Positions 27,454 through 36,668 of a DNA stretch of 64,000 nt are shown here, piece by piece. The notes beneath the pieces are model-generated. The model was given only the letters and a program-made list of their open reading frames with translations, did not search any database and had not been told where the DNA came from. A program made the position numbers and the translations under genes. This DNA is from DASXMT01 sp963781305. GTDB lineage: Bacteria > Actinomycetota > Acidimicrobiia > Acidimicrobiales > RAAP-2. Position 1 is the stretch's first letter. Each line of letters begins with the position of its first letter. The stretch is taken from the NCBI GenBank assembly GCA_963781305.1, contig CAWAFL010000001.1, positions 992,001 to 1,056,000 of the forward strand, read 5' to 3'.

Positions 27454-29529
27454 TCACACAGGCACGACGTCGACCAGGAGATCACCCGACTGAAGCATCG
27501 TGGCTGTGTCACCTTCAGCCATCACCACGGTCGTGAACGGACTTTGGATCAGCGCCGGGCCGGGGATCGTCGACCCAGCCCCGAGCTCATGACCGAGGAA
27601 CACGGGAGTTTCATCCACCCACCGATCCCCGGCGTACACGCGCCGATGGGTGAGCGGTCGTGGCCGCTCGGGGGCAGCTCGTCCGGCCTCCTCCGGCTGT
27701 TCCACCAACCCTGTGGCCACCAGGCGAACGCCGCGAACCACCGGTTCCTGGGAGCGGGCCTCGATCAGTCGGGCAGCCTCGTTGCGGTGATGGAGCTCCT
27801 CGGCGGCCTGGGCCACCGACCCCCGGGTGAAGGGCGTCCCCGGTTCCCGTTGCACCGGAATGGCCACGTCGAACGTTTGACCGGGGTACACCAGGTTCAG
27901 CAGCCATTCGTAGCGCCGGCGACTGGGGTCCACGCCGGCGAGCTCGAGCTTCGCCATGGCCAACGTTTCCAGATCATCGCCCAGCCGGGTGAGCACTTCG
28001 ACGTCGACTTCTCGCCAGTCGGCGATGATCGTCCTGGTGTCGTCGATGACGTGGTCGGCGGTCAGCAAACCCAGGGCCGAGAAGGCCGGAGCCGCCTCGG
28101 GAATCAAGACGCGCCGCATCCCGAGCAGCGCTCCCTGACGGGCGGCATGGACGGCGCCCATGCCGCCGAAGGCAACCAGATCGAGGGCACGCGGATCGGA
28201 ACCGGCCAGCGACAGGACCCGCCGTACCGCGTCGGCCATGTGGGCGTCGACGATCTCGACGGCGGCGCGCGCCGTCTCTTCGGAGTCGAGACCGAGCATC
28301 CGTCCCACTTGGGCCAACGCTCGATGGGCGGCGTCAAGGTCGAGCTCGAGGCGACCTCCCCAGAACGACGTCGGGTCCAACCGACCCAGGACGAGGTCGG
28401 CGTCGGTCACCGCCGGCCGGGTGCCTCCGTTGCCGTAGCAAACCGGTCCCGGGGTGCTGCCGGCCGATTCCGGCCCGACCCGGAGGACGCCGTCAACGAC
28501 CTCAATCAGTGAACCGCCGCCGGCGCCGATTGCGTGGATGTCGACCATGGGGAGGGCGACGCAGTACCGATGGCGCCAGTTCCAGTTGGCGGTGACATCG
28601 GGGCGACCGTCTCGGATCAGACAGACGTCGTAGCTGGTGCCACCCATGTCCACGCTGACCACATCGCCCAAGCCGGCGCGCGCGGCCGATCGGGCGGCGG
28701 CCACCACTCCCCCGGTGGGGCCGGAGCTCATGGTGAGGAGCGGGCGGCTCCGGATGTCGTCCGGCCTGGCCACACCTCCCGAGCAGGTAGCCAGCAGGAG
28801 CTCCCGGCTGAAGCCGGCGTCGGCCAGCGCCGCCTCGAGCCGGCGCAGATAGCTGACGATCGGCGGCCCGATATAGGCGTTCACCAGGGTGGTCGAGGTC
28901 CGCTCGAACTCAGGTGGTTTCGAGTAGACCTCGTGCGAGAGCGAAATCAACTCCACGTCGGGGTACTCGTCCACGATCACCTCCCGGGCGCGTCGCTCGT
29001 GCTCCGGATTCAGGTACGAGTACAAGAACGAAACGGCGATCGAGGTCACGCCGAGGGCACGGAGACGGGCGGCCGCCTTGCGCACCCCTTCTTCGTCCAG
29101 CGGTACGTCCACCGCCCCTTCCGCAGTGAGACGCTCGGCCACCTCGAGCCGCACGCGCCGGCGGGCGATGGGTGGGGGCGCTTCGAGGGCGGGGTCCCAG
29201 ATGTCCTCTTTGAAGCAGCGGCGCAGCTCGATCTCGTCCCGGTAGCCCTCGGTGACGATGAGGCCGGTGGGGGCACCAGACATCTGGATCATGGTGTTGT
29301 CGGCGATGGTGGTGCCGTGGACGATCGACTCGCAGCGTTCCAGAAGCGACTGGACGTCCTCGTAGTCCTCGGCCACAGCCAGCCGCCTCAGGCCCTCCAG
29401 GACGCCGGCCGACTGGTCCGTCGTTATCGTCGGCGTCTTCTCCAAGAGGAGGGTGCCATCGGGTCGCAGCAGCACGCAGTCGGTGAAGGTTCCACCGACA
29501 TCGACGCCCACACGGTATCGCTCGGTCAC
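27454..29529 (-). CDS. hyuA: hydantoinase/oxoprolinase subunit A (HyuA)
   Basis: ATP-binding subunit of the N-methylhydantoinase/5-oxoprolinase/acetone carboxylase superfamily, 691 residues, full length. The N-terminal actin-like phosphate loop is VGVDVGGTFTDCVLLRPDGT. A second nucleotide-binding loop is SVDMGGTSYDVCLI. The conserved AFGGMGAVHAARQGALLGM and the following IPEAAPAFSALGLL are present. The GTG start at 29529 overlaps the hyuB stop (GTGA). Members cleave cyclic amides with ATP or carboxylate ketones; the sequence does not decide which. Being downstream of P450-2, it may act on a product of that oxygenation. Confidence 0.9.
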   Translation of the reverse strand: MTERYRVGVDVGGTFTDCVLLRPDGTLLLEKTPTITTDQSAGVLEGLRRLAVAEDYEDVQSLLERCESIVHGTTIADNTMIQMSGAPTGLIVTEGYRDEIELRRCFKEDIWDPALEAPPPIARRRVRLEVAERLTAEGAVDVPLDEEGVRKAAARLRALGVTSIAVSFLYSYLNPEHERRAREVIVDEYPDVELISLSHEVYSKPPEFERTSTTLVNAYIGPPIVSYLRRLEAALADAGFSRELLLATCSGGVARPDDIRSRPLLTMSSGPTGGVVAAARSAARAGLGDVVSVDMGGTSYDVCLIRDGRPDVTANWNWRHRYCVALPMVDIHAIGAGGGSLIEVVDGVLRVGPESAGSTPGPVCYGNGGTRPAVTDADLVLGRLDPTSFWGGRLELDLDAAHRALAQVGRMLGLDSEETARAAVEIVDAHMADAVRRVLSLAGSDPRALDLVAFGGMGAVHAARQGALLGMRRVLIPEAAPAFSALGLLTADHVIDDTRTIIADWREVDVEVLTRLGDDLETLAMAKLELAGVDPSRRRYEWLLNLVYPGQTFDVAIPVQREPGTPFTRGSVAQAAEELHHRNEAARLIEARSQEPVVRGVRLVATGLVEQPEEAGRAAPERPRPLTHRRVYAGDRWVDETPVFLGHELGAGSTIPGPALIQSPFTTVVMAEGDTATMLQSGDLLVDVVPV

Positions 29530-31307
29530 GACCGGACCGTTCCTTCAGCAGCGAGCTCGGATCGAACGGTGCTGGTTGCCTCGTCGTCGACGGCGAGATC
29601 CATTCCCTCGAGGGTTCCGGTGATCACCACGCCGTAGTCACGACGGGCTCCGTCAACGGAGACGTACTCGTCCCAGACGTCGTTGAGAACCCGCTCCGGG
29701 TCACGCTGAAGGGGATCGCCCCAACCGCCGCCGCCCCCGAAGTCGTAGACGAGCTGATCGCCCGCCTCGAGCAGGTGTCCGGTTATCGAGGGTGAGACGA
29801 CCACGTGTCGTTCGGTTCCCGGGCTCAACGAACAGGCATCCGGGCTGCCATGGCGCCCTCCGGCGATGCCGGGATGGATGTGGCGCTGGTTGACGACATA
29901 TTGGTTGATGGAGGTCGGGGCGCGGACCTCCTTGACGAAGTGACTGCCGCACCCCCCACGGAACTCGCCCGGGCCACCGGAATCGGTGATGAAGTTACGG
30001 CTGCGGATGAAGTGCGGGAACAGGTGCTCATTGAATTCCGCCTCGGCCTTGATCAGGTTGCCCATGGCCGCCGCATGCGCTCCCCACCCGTCGACCCCCC
30101 GAACGGCGTTGACCCATCCGGCGCTGACTTCACCGCCGTGGTCGAAGAACGGACGGCCGGATCGCAGATCGACGTCGCCGTACATCTGACGGGGGCTGCC
30201 GAACTTGTACGTCTGGGGTGCGCACCGCTCGGGAATGATCGTTGACATGGCCACGGCGATGGCGTCGCCCACTTCGACACCAGGGTGGTGGGTCCCGCTG
30301 CTCACCGGCTTGCCCTCCACCGGGTTCAGGCAGCACCCGAGGGGCACCCGCAGCTCGACGCAGTCGAAGAACCCCTCGTTCTTGGGGATCGAGGGGTCGA
30401 CCATGCTGGCCAGCTGGGCTATGGCATTGCCCCGGGTATTGCCGAAGGTGGACCAGGCGGCAATATGGGGACGTTCGTCCGATCCGGCAAAGTCGATGAT
30501 CAAACGGTCGTCATCGACCGTCACGGCCACGTGCACATGGATGTCCTGATTGCCCTGAGGATCGCTGTCGACGTAGACATCCGCCTCGTAGGTGCCGTCG
30601 GGCCAACCGGCAATCTCGCTCGAGAATCGTCGGTGAGCGTCGTCGATGGTGTAATCGACCGCGGACTTGACGGCGTCGACGCCATATTGGTCGACGATCT
30701 CCCCGAGCCGCCGCGCCCCGAGCTGCGCGGCGCCGACTTGGGCACGGAGGTCGCCGATGAACCCGGCCAGGCGGTTGTTGGCCCTCATGGTGAGAACGAC
30801 GTCGCGCCGTTCCTTGCCCGCGTCGATGATCTTGAGCAGTGGATAGCGCGTTCCCTCGGAGTAGATGTCCTTGGCCATGGTGTTGTAGCCACCGGCCACC
30901 GCCCCACCGGTGTCACCGTGGTGGCACTGAATGGAAGCTATGAGCAACAGCTCTCCCTCGTCCGAGAACACGGGCGAGAACACGTTGAAATCGGGGAGGT
31001 GGCCGCCCCCGTGGTAGGGGTCGTTGGCCACGATGACGTCGCCGGGTTGCAACTCGTCACCGAAGAAGTCGATGCTGAAACGAACGGGAAGGGTGGAGCT
31101 CAACATGAACTGGGGAATGCCCACCGAAAGGGCCGAGAGTCGACCCTTGGCATCCAAGATGGTGGCATTGCGCTCGTTGCTCTGATTGAGGATGGGGGTG
31201 GTCGCCGTTCGGGAGACGAAGGTCGCCATCTCGAAACAGGTCGTCTCCATGGCCGAACGAATCACCTCGGGTGTCACCAGGTCGACTTCGGGGACCGTTA
31301 CCGTCAT
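29526..31307 (-). CDS. hyuB: hydantoinase/oxoprolinase subunit B (HyuB)
   Basis: Partner of HyuA, 593 residues. It has the conserved EMATFVSRTATTPILNQSNE start, the metal-site region VANDPYHGGGHLPDFNVFSP, and QCHHGDTGGAV. Later it has a glycine-rich SGGPGEFRGGCGS segment and an FGGGGGWGDPLQRDP near the end, both typical. The ATG at 31307 is 13 bases after P450-2. The layout P450-2, hyuB, hyuA is a single transcript with overlap or near-overlap at each junction. Confidence 0.9.
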   Translation of the reverse strand: MTVTVPEVDLVTPEVIRSAMETTCFEMATFVSRTATTPILNQSNERNATILDAKGRLSALSVGIPQFMLSSTLPVRFSIDFFGDELQPGDVIVANDPYHGGGHLPDFNVFSPVFSDEGELLLIASIQCHHGDTGGAVAGGYNTMAKDIYSEGTRYPLLKIIDAGKERRDVVLTMRANNRLAGFIGDLRAQVGAAQLGARRLGEIVDQYGVDAVKSAVDYTIDDAHRRFSSEIAGWPDGTYEADVYVDSDPQGNQDIHVHVAVTVDDDRLIIDFAGSDERPHIAAWSTFGNTRGNAIAQLASMVDPSIPKNEGFFDCVELRVPLGCCLNPVEGKPVSSGTHHPGVEVGDAIAVAMSTIIPERCAPQTYKFGSPRQMYGDVDLRSGRPFFDHGGEVSAGWVNAVRGVDGWGAHAAAMGNLIKAEAEFNEHLFPHFIRSRNFITDSGGPGEFRGGCGSHFVKEVRAPTSINQYVVNQRHIHPGIAGGRHGSPDACSLSPGTERHVVVSPSITGHLLEAGDQLVYDFGGGGGWGDPLQRDPERVLNDVWDEYVSVDGARRDYGVVITGTLEGMDLAVDDEATSTVRSELAAEGTVRS

Positions 31308-31320
31308 GGTGCTCCCCGTC

Positions 31321-32586
31321 TCAGGACGCAGCCGAGAATTCCAGGTGCAGGCTGGTCAAGCCCTGGAGGAAGTAGGTCGGGATGTAGTCGTAGCGTCGCG
31401 CTCCGGCGGGACCGTGCTCCGATTCCGAGATCCTGATGTCGGACGCCCGGTCGAGGAAGCGCTCGAGGGTGACCCTGGCCTCGGCCCGGGCCAGGGGAGC
31501 CCCGGCACAGGTGTGGATGCCGTGGCCGAAGGCCACGTGCTGTCGTGCATTGGCCCGATCCATCCGGAACTCGGAGGGACATTCGAATTGCCTGGGGTCG
31601 TGGTTGGCGCCACCGGCGGCCACGAATGCCGTCGTCCCGGCTGGGATGTCGACGCCACCCACGGTCGTCGGGAGGCGCGACAACCGGAAGGATCCCTGTA
31701 TGGGACTCTCGATCCGCAGGGTCTCCTCGATGAAGTTGGGGATGCGCTGGCGGTCGTCTCGGAGCAACTGTTGGAGATCGGGGCGCTCTCCCAGCAGTCG
31801 CAGCGATGCGGTGAGGAGCCGTACCGTCGTCTCCTGTCCGGCGGCGAACAAGTTGGCCGCGATCAGGGCCACATCGTGGACCGGGGGCGTCGAGCCGTCG
31901 GGGAAGTCGGCAGTGGCCAGGCTGGTCATGACATCCCCCTTGGGGTGGCGGCGTCGATCGTTGATGTACTCCGTGAACTGGTCGTAGAGGTATTCCAGCG
32001 GTTTGTGGTCCTGGCCCCCCATCGGCTGGTCGGCTGGCTTGGTCATCCGCGAACGGAATTTGCCAAAGTCGGCTTCGGGCACGCCCAGGAGATCGGCGAC
32101 GACGAGGAGCGTGTAGGGACTGGCGTACTCGCGTATGAACTCACACGTGCCGTGGGCCAAGAATTCGTCGATCTGGCGATCGGCGAGGTCCCACATGAAC
32201 TCCTCGTTCTCCTTCATCCGCTTGGGCGTGATCAGGCGCATGAGCAACCCGCGCTGCTCGGTGTGCTTGGGCGGGTCGAACGAGGGCAGCTGATCGCTGA
32301 AGGGGAGCTCGTCGCGGTGCTGATCGATGAGGTCGCCGACGTCGTCTCCCTCGAGCGGGACGGGAAAGCCGGGGCCGGCCACCGTATTGCAGTTGGACCA
32401 GGTGACCTGATCGGTGTACACCGACACCGCCTCCTCGAATCCGGTCACCATGACCACATCGTGATGGGGTTCGCGCTGCACCGGACACTGGCTCCGGATG
32501 TGGTCGTAGTACGGGTAGGGGTTCACGAAGAGCGACTTGTCCCGGAAGAAATCCGTAGCCTCCACGTAGGCATCGGTGTCGGTCAT
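31321..32586 (-). CDS. cytochrome P450 (P450-2)
   Basis: 421 residues. I-helix NLFAAGQETTVRLL, ExxR as EETLR, heme loop AFGHGIHTCAGAPLAR. The ATG at 32586 follows a GGGGG ribosome site; the upstream open frame to 32661 is ignored. It is a paralogue of P450-1. It heads the hyuBA operon and is divergent from a ferredoxin, which is the usual partner arrangement. A P450 joined to an ATP-dependent hydantoinase pair suggests oxidation followed by opening or carboxylation of the product. Confidence 0.92.
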   Translation of the reverse strand: MTDTDAYVEATDFFRDKSLFVNPYPYYDHIRSQCPVQREPHHDVVMVTGFEEAVSVYTDQVTWSNCNTVAGPGFPVPLEGDDVGDLIDQHRDELPFSDQLPSFDPPKHTEQRGLLMRLITPKRMKENEEFMWDLADRQIDEFLAHGTCEFIREYASPYTLLVVADLLGVPEADFGKFRSRMTKPADQPMGGQDHKPLEYLYDQFTEYINDRRRHPKGDVMTSLATADFPDGSTPPVHDVALIAANLFAAGQETTVRLLTASLRLLGERPDLQQLLRDDRQRIPNFIEETLRIESPIQGSFRLSRLPTTVGGVDIPAGTTAFVAAGGANHDPRQFECPSEFRMDRANARQHVAFGHGIHTCAGAPLARAEARVTLERFLDRASDIRISESEHGPAGARRYDYIPTYFLQGLTSLHLEFSAAS

Positions 32587-32661
32587 CACGCGCCCCCTCT
32601 GGCAATCTCGCTCGGGCATCAGGGAATCATCTCCAGCGACCCTGCGGGCCGACGGACACAA

Positions 32662-32677
32662 TTGACTTCGATGTCAG
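32662..32677 (+). promoter_or_regulatory. possible operator between P450-2 and ferredoxin
   Basis: TTGACTTCGATGTCAG, an imperfect inverted repeat (TTGAC against GTCAG). It shares 12 of 16 positions with the site at 41390-41405 before P450-3, including the identical block CGATGTCA. An AT-rich stretch (AATTTAAACTATAAC) follows, with TATAAC at 32687-32692 as a possible -10 for the ferredoxin. The rest of the 220-base divergent gap is featureless. Confidence 0.4.
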
Positions 32678-32806
32678 AATTTAAACTATAACGGTACTGA
32701 GGACCGGGCCGCCACCGGGACACGGCCACCGGTGCCCGCAGTTCGGCTCGGGACCTGCCCGCTCGTCCACGTGGCGTCGCGCCAGGGCAGGAGGAATACT
32801 TGACCC

Positions 32807-33043
32807 ATGGTCGATCGATCTGGACACGAGGAGTTGCAGGCTCCTCCCGAAGTGGAGATCGACCGGGAGGTCTGCATGGGGTCGGGGAATTGCATGTTCT
32901 GGGCGCCCGATGTCTTCGACCTGGACGATGACGGAGTGGCTGTGGTCCACGGCGATGTCGCGGGACACGAGGAACAGGTGCGACTGGCGGCCACCAATTG
33001 CCCCACGTCGGCCATCCGCATCGGAGGCGTGCTGCCCGCGTAG
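32807..33043 (+). CDS. three-cysteine [3Fe-4S]-type ferredoxin
   Basis: 78 residues. Cluster ligands are CMGSGNC near residues 23-29 and NCPTSAI near residue 64. The spacing C-x5-C then C-P is that of single-cluster ferredoxins that feed P450s. The acidic segment DVFDLDDDGVAVV is typical. The gene is divergent from P450-2 and probably serves several P450s here. No ferredoxin reductase gene is in the window, so electrons must come from one encoded elsewhere. Confidence 0.9.
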   Translation: MVDRSGHEELQAPPEVEIDREVCMGSGNCMFWAPDVFDLDDDGVAVVHGDVAGHEEQVRLAATNCPTSAIRIGGVLPA

Positions 33044-33136
33044 GCCTGTACCACCCAGGCAGTGGTAGCAAAGAACTACACGGGTACGACCAATGATTGG
33101 CCTGGGGGACGGACTGGATCTAGGGGAGGAGACTGT

Positions 33137-33613
33137 ATGGCCACGTACAATCACACCGGACAAGTGGTTACCGACCTCGAACGGTCGAAGACCTTCTATA
33201 GCGAGGTACTCGGGTTCCAATTCTGGTACGAGATCACCCCGCCCGATGAAGCGACCTCCAAGCTCAATTGCCTGCCACCACCATTGGGAGTCACCGCTTC
33301 CTACCTGACCCGTGATGGCTTCGTCCTCGAGCTGATGCACTATGCGGCCCCGGGGGCGGCTGCGGACTTCCGGCCGCGCACGATGAACGAGCCGGGACTC
33401 ACCCACCTGTCGATCTCGGTCGACGACGTTCGGGCCACCGCCGAAAAGGCGGTCGAGTTCGGCGGAGACATCATCGAAGAGAGCGACCTCGGTATGGCCA
33501 TCTTCATCCGAGACCCCGATGGTCAGCTGCTCGAGCTACTGCCGGAGTCCTACCGCGCCAGTTTGCCGCCGAAGCCGGGGATGGCAACGACGAGCACGGC
33601 CGGTCGCGGATAA
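33137..33613 (+). CDS. VOC-family (glyoxalase/dioxygenase) protein
   Basis: 158 residues with two beta-alpha-beta-beta-beta modules. The first begins YNHTGQVVTDLERSKTFYSEVLGF and the second LTHLSISVDDVRATAEKAVE. It ends in IRDPDGQLLELLPESY, where the Glu is a typical metal ligand. His ligands are likely in NHTG and THLS. GGGGAGGAG precedes the ATG. It is two bases from the first acyl-CoA dehydrogenase gene. A role as an epimerase, lyase or extradiol-type dioxygenase is possible. Confidence 0.85.
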   Translation: MATYNHTGQVVTDLERSKTFYSEVLGFQFWYEITPPDEATSKLNCLPPPLGVTASYLTRDGFVLELMHYAAPGAAADFRPRTMNEPGLTHLSISVDDVRATAEKAVEFGGDIIEESDLGMAIFIRDPDGQLLELLPESYRASLPPKPGMATTSTAGRG

Positions 33614-33615
33614 TC

Positions 33616-34665
33616 ATGGACCTTTCCTACACGGACGAGCAGCGAGATCTCCGAGAGAACCTCGCCACCTTCTTCTCAAAGGAGTCCACCCCCGAACGCG
33701 TTCGGGCCGCCGAGCCCCATGGCTTCGACCCGGGGCTCTGGAACAAGATCGCGGCGATGGGCCTCCCGTCGATGGCCGTCGCCCAGGACCAGGGCGGCGG
33801 AGGGGCAGGATTGCTCGACCTGGTACTCACCGCCGAAGAGTTCGGACGGCGGATCCCCCCCGCACCACTGATCGAGTCGGCGGTGGCCACCAACCTGCTG
33901 GGCCGCCTGGGAGGGGCCGGAGCGACCGACACGGCCCGTGAGCTCTTAACCGAAGCCGTGGCCGGCGACTCTCTGATCACCGTGGCTCTCGAACCCCTTC
34001 GGGCCGGTGTGGCCCAACTGGCGCCGGCGGGAGCAGTGGCCGACGCGGTGCTGGCTCTGGAGGGTGACGAGCTCGTTGCCTTCCGATCCGAGGTCAGTCC
34101 TCGCTCGCCCCTCGAGGTGCCGCCCAACCTCGGGACCTCCCCTCTGGCCAACCGCGGCGCGGGCGTCGACGAACGGGTCGTCCTGGCTTCGGGCCCCGGC
34201 GCCCGAGCCGCCTACCACCGGGCCCGGCAGGAGTGGCAGGTCCTGATGGCCGCTGCGCTGGTGGGCCTGGCCCAGACGGCCCTGGACATGGGATCGGCGT
34301 ACGCGCAGCAGCGTCGGGCGTTCGGGGTACTGATCGCCTGGTTCCAAACGGTCCAACACCGACTGGCGGACGCCGTCACCGATCTGGAAGGGGCGCGCTT
34401 GTTGACCTACGAGGCGGGCTGGTCGGCCGACGATGGATCGGCTCACGCGCCGACGCTGGCCTCCATGGCCTTCCTGTTCGCCTCGCAGGTCGCCTTCCGG
34501 ATTGCGGCGGAGAGCCTGCACGTCCACGGAGGCTACGGCTACACACTGGAGTACGACATCCAGCTCTTCTTCCGGCGGGCCAAGGCGTGGCCCCTCGCCT
34601 ACGGGGATCCTCGAGATGGCTACCAGGACCTGGCCGCCGGCCTGTTCGAGCACGAGGAGCGCTGA
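33616..34665 (+). CDS. acyl-CoA dehydrogenase, short subunit
   Basis: 349 residues. It has the N-terminal helical domain (YTDEQRDLRENLATFFSKE), a shortened middle domain, and the C-terminal domain with QQRRAFGVLIAWFQTVQHRLAD and HVHGGYGYTLEYDIQLFFRRAK. The middle-domain flavin motifs seen in the next gene are weak here. Established knowledge: actinobacterial steroid catabolism uses heteromeric ACADs encoded by such adjacent unequal pairs (ChsE4-ChsE5 type), in which only one subunit per pair is fully active. The next gene starts two bases after this stop. Confidence 0.88.
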   Translation: MDLSYTDEQRDLRENLATFFSKESTPERVRAAEPHGFDPGLWNKIAAMGLPSMAVAQDQGGGGAGLLDLVLTAEEFGRRIPPAPLIESAVATNLLGRLGGAGATDTARELLTEAVAGDSLITVALEPLRAGVAQLAPAGAVADAVLALEGDELVAFRSEVSPRSPLEVPPNLGTSPLANRGAGVDERVVLASGPGARAAYHRARQEWQVLMAAALVGLAQTALDMGSAYAQQRRAFGVLIAWFQTVQHRLADAVTDLEGARLLTYEAGWSADDGSAHAPTLASMAFLFASQVAFRIAAESLHVHGGYGYTLEYDIQLFFRRAKAWPLAYGDPRDGYQDLAAGLFEHEER

Positions 34666-34667
34666 AC

Positions 34668-35843
34668 ATGGATTTCGTTACCGTGGACGACCTGGCCGAG
34701 CACCGGCAGGCCGCCCAGAGTTGGTTGGACACGCACGTCCGCCCGGAATGGGCCGACGAGCAGTACCGGAGCGGGACCCATCACACCGAAGCCCTCCACC
34801 AGCAGCTGGCCGGCGACGGAATCCTGGGTGCCGGCTGGCCGCCCGAGTACGGGGGAAGCGACACGGACCCGGACTTCGCCCGAGCCGTGCTGGATGCCGT
34901 AGCCGGCTCCGGCCTCTACGGCGACGGTTGGGCCACCACCAACATGGTGATCCGGACGATCCGACATAGCGGGACCGAGGCGCAGAAGAAGGCCATCATC
35001 GCCGGTGCCTTGCGAGGCGAGATCCTGATCGCACTGGGCTATTCGGAGCCCGACTCGGGATCCGACGTGGCCGCAGCCAAGACCCGTGCCGTCAAAGACG
35101 GTGACGAATGGGTGATCGACGGCCAGAAGATGTTCACCAGCACGGCCCAATCGTGCTCGCACATCTTCGTCCTGGCTCGCACGAACACCGACGTCCCCAA
35201 GCACAAGGGACTGACCATGTTCTTGGTGCCAACGGACACACCGGGCTTCGAGCTGCAGCCCATCTACACCCTGGGCGGTCAGCGAACGAACGCCACGTTC
35301 TACTCCGATCTTCGGGTGCCCGATTCGATGCGGATCGGCGGCATCGACGAGGGCTGGCGAGTGATGCGGGTGGCCCTGGTGTTCGAACGCGGCGGCGGGC
35401 GTGTGTCCGCCGGACCCACCCTGGCCGAACGGGCGGCAGCCTGGGCCATGTCGACCGAGCGGGCCGACGGGAGCACGTACTACGACGATCCGGTGAACAG
35501 GGAGCGGTTGGCCCGGATCGCCATCGAGGGGGAAGTGGGGCGCCTCCTCGAGCTGCGGGTCCGCTGGATGAACGCCGCCGGCGAGCTGCCTGGGCTCGAG
35601 GGTTCGATAGCCAAGCTGTTCAACAGTGAGGCGGCGCAGCGTCACTACGGCGAGCTCGTGGACATGCTCGGGTCGGCGGGTGTTCTGCAGCCCGGGGCCG
35701 ACGGAGCGCCGCTCAACGGTGATCTCGAGGCCCATTTCCGCTCGACGGTGGTGGGAACGATCTACGGCGGTGCCAGCGAGATCCAGCGGGACATCATTGC
35801 CCAGGGACGGCTGGGGCTCCCGAGGAATCGGCCCCAGAACTGA
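34668..35843 (+). CDS. acyl-CoA dehydrogenase, long subunit
   Basis: 391 residues. It has a full middle domain with the flavin-binding YSEPDSGSDVAAAKTRA and GQKMFTSTAQSCSHIFV, then FLVPTDTPGFEL. The C-terminus carries GTIYGGASEIQRDIIAQGRLGLP, the usual family end. The ATG at 34668 is two bases after the short subunit. The pair most likely forms an alpha2beta2 dehydrogenase that introduces a double bond into a bulky acyl-CoA (inference from the known ChsE pairs). Confidence 0.9.
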   Translation: MDFVTVDDLAEHRQAAQSWLDTHVRPEWADEQYRSGTHHTEALHQQLAGDGILGAGWPPEYGGSDTDPDFARAVLDAVAGSGLYGDGWATTNMVIRTIRHSGTEAQKKAIIAGALRGEILIALGYSEPDSGSDVAAAKTRAVKDGDEWVIDGQKMFTSTAQSCSHIFVLARTNTDVPKHKGLTMFLVPTDTPGFELQPIYTLGGQRTNATFYSDLRVPDSMRIGGIDEGWRVMRVALVFERGGGRVSAGPTLAERAAAWAMSTERADGSTYYDDPVNRERLARIAIEGEVGRLLELRVRWMNAAGELPGLEGSIAKLFNSEAAQRHYGELVDMLGSAGVLQPGADGAPLNGDLEAHFRSTVVGTIYGGASEIQRDIIAQGRLGLPRNRPQN

Positions 35844-35979
35844 ACGGGCACGGGCCCCGATCATCCCAGGCGAGGAACACTCATTCCATCGTGGACCGAC
35901 GGGCACCGATGCATCGGCACGCTACATTTGCACTCGAGCACGGAAGGACCTGGGCTCCGGAAAAGGGTTGTGTGCACCG

Positions 35980-36654
35980 ATGGCTGAGCCGGCCAGTGAA
36001 TCAGAGGGCGATCGTAAGCGCTCACGCAAAGGCGTCCTGACCCGAGCGCGCCTCATCGAGGCAGCGAAAAAAGTGTTCGAGAAGGACGGCTTCCTCGATG
36101 CCCGCATCTCGGACATCACCGAACGGGCCGGTCTCTCCTACGGCGCCTTCTACCACTACTTCGACTCGAAAGAGGAAGTCTTCCGCGAGGTTGCGGCCCG
36201 GGTTGACGAGCGCCTCAGTGCACCGTTGGACAGCGTCATCCTCGATCCGGCATCAGACTTGGCTCCCGAGCAACGGATCCGGGACGCGCTCTCCCGCCAT
36301 CTGACCAGTTATCGCGCCGAGGCAGGGATCATGGGCGTGGTCGAGCAGGTCTCCCGCTATGACGATGAGGTGGCGGCCATGCGATTCGCTCGCCACCAGG
36401 AATACAACAAGCGGATCGGCGACTCCATCAGGCAACTGCAGGAGCATGGATTGGCCGACAAGGATCTCCAGCCTCAACTGGTGGCGGCAATCCTGGGCGG
36501 CATGACCCAGCGATTCGCCGAGATGTGGCTCGTGCAGAGCATCGTGAAGCCCACGTTCAACGAGGCCGTCGAGCAGCTCACCCTGGTCTTTGTGAACGCA
36601 CTCGGCTTGCGGAACCCGCCTCCCCCTCCGCGTAAGAAGAGGACGACCACCTGA
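35980..36654 (+). CDS. TetR-family regulator
   Basis: 224 residues. DNA-binding domain: RARLIEAAKKVFEKDGFLDAR, ISDITERAGLSYGAFYHYF, DSKEEVF. The ligand domain is helical. The C-terminus is a proline run and a basic tail (NPPPPPPRKKRTTT). The start at ATG 35980 is chosen; a GTG lies at 35972 out of frame. It follows the acyl-CoA dehydrogenase pair and converges on an alcohol dehydrogenase with only 14 bases between stops. It may respond to an acyl-CoA intermediate. Confidence 0.88.
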   Translation: MAEPASESEGDRKRSRKGVLTRARLIEAAKKVFEKDGFLDARISDITERAGLSYGAFYHYFDSKEEVFREVAARVDERLSAPLDSVILDPASDLAPEQRIRDALSRHLTSYRAEAGIMGVVEQVSRYDDEVAAMRFARHQEYNKRIGDSIRQLQEHGLADKDLQPQLVAAILGGMTQRFAEMWLVQSIVKPTFNEAVEQLTLVFVNALGLRNPPPPPRKKRTTT

Positions 36655-36668
36655 CCGACCCGGGTTGA

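Noticed and set aside
27544..31436. Long plus-strand ORFs opposite hyuA and hyuB
   Set aside because: They are antisense shadows of GC-rich genes with no family resemblance.
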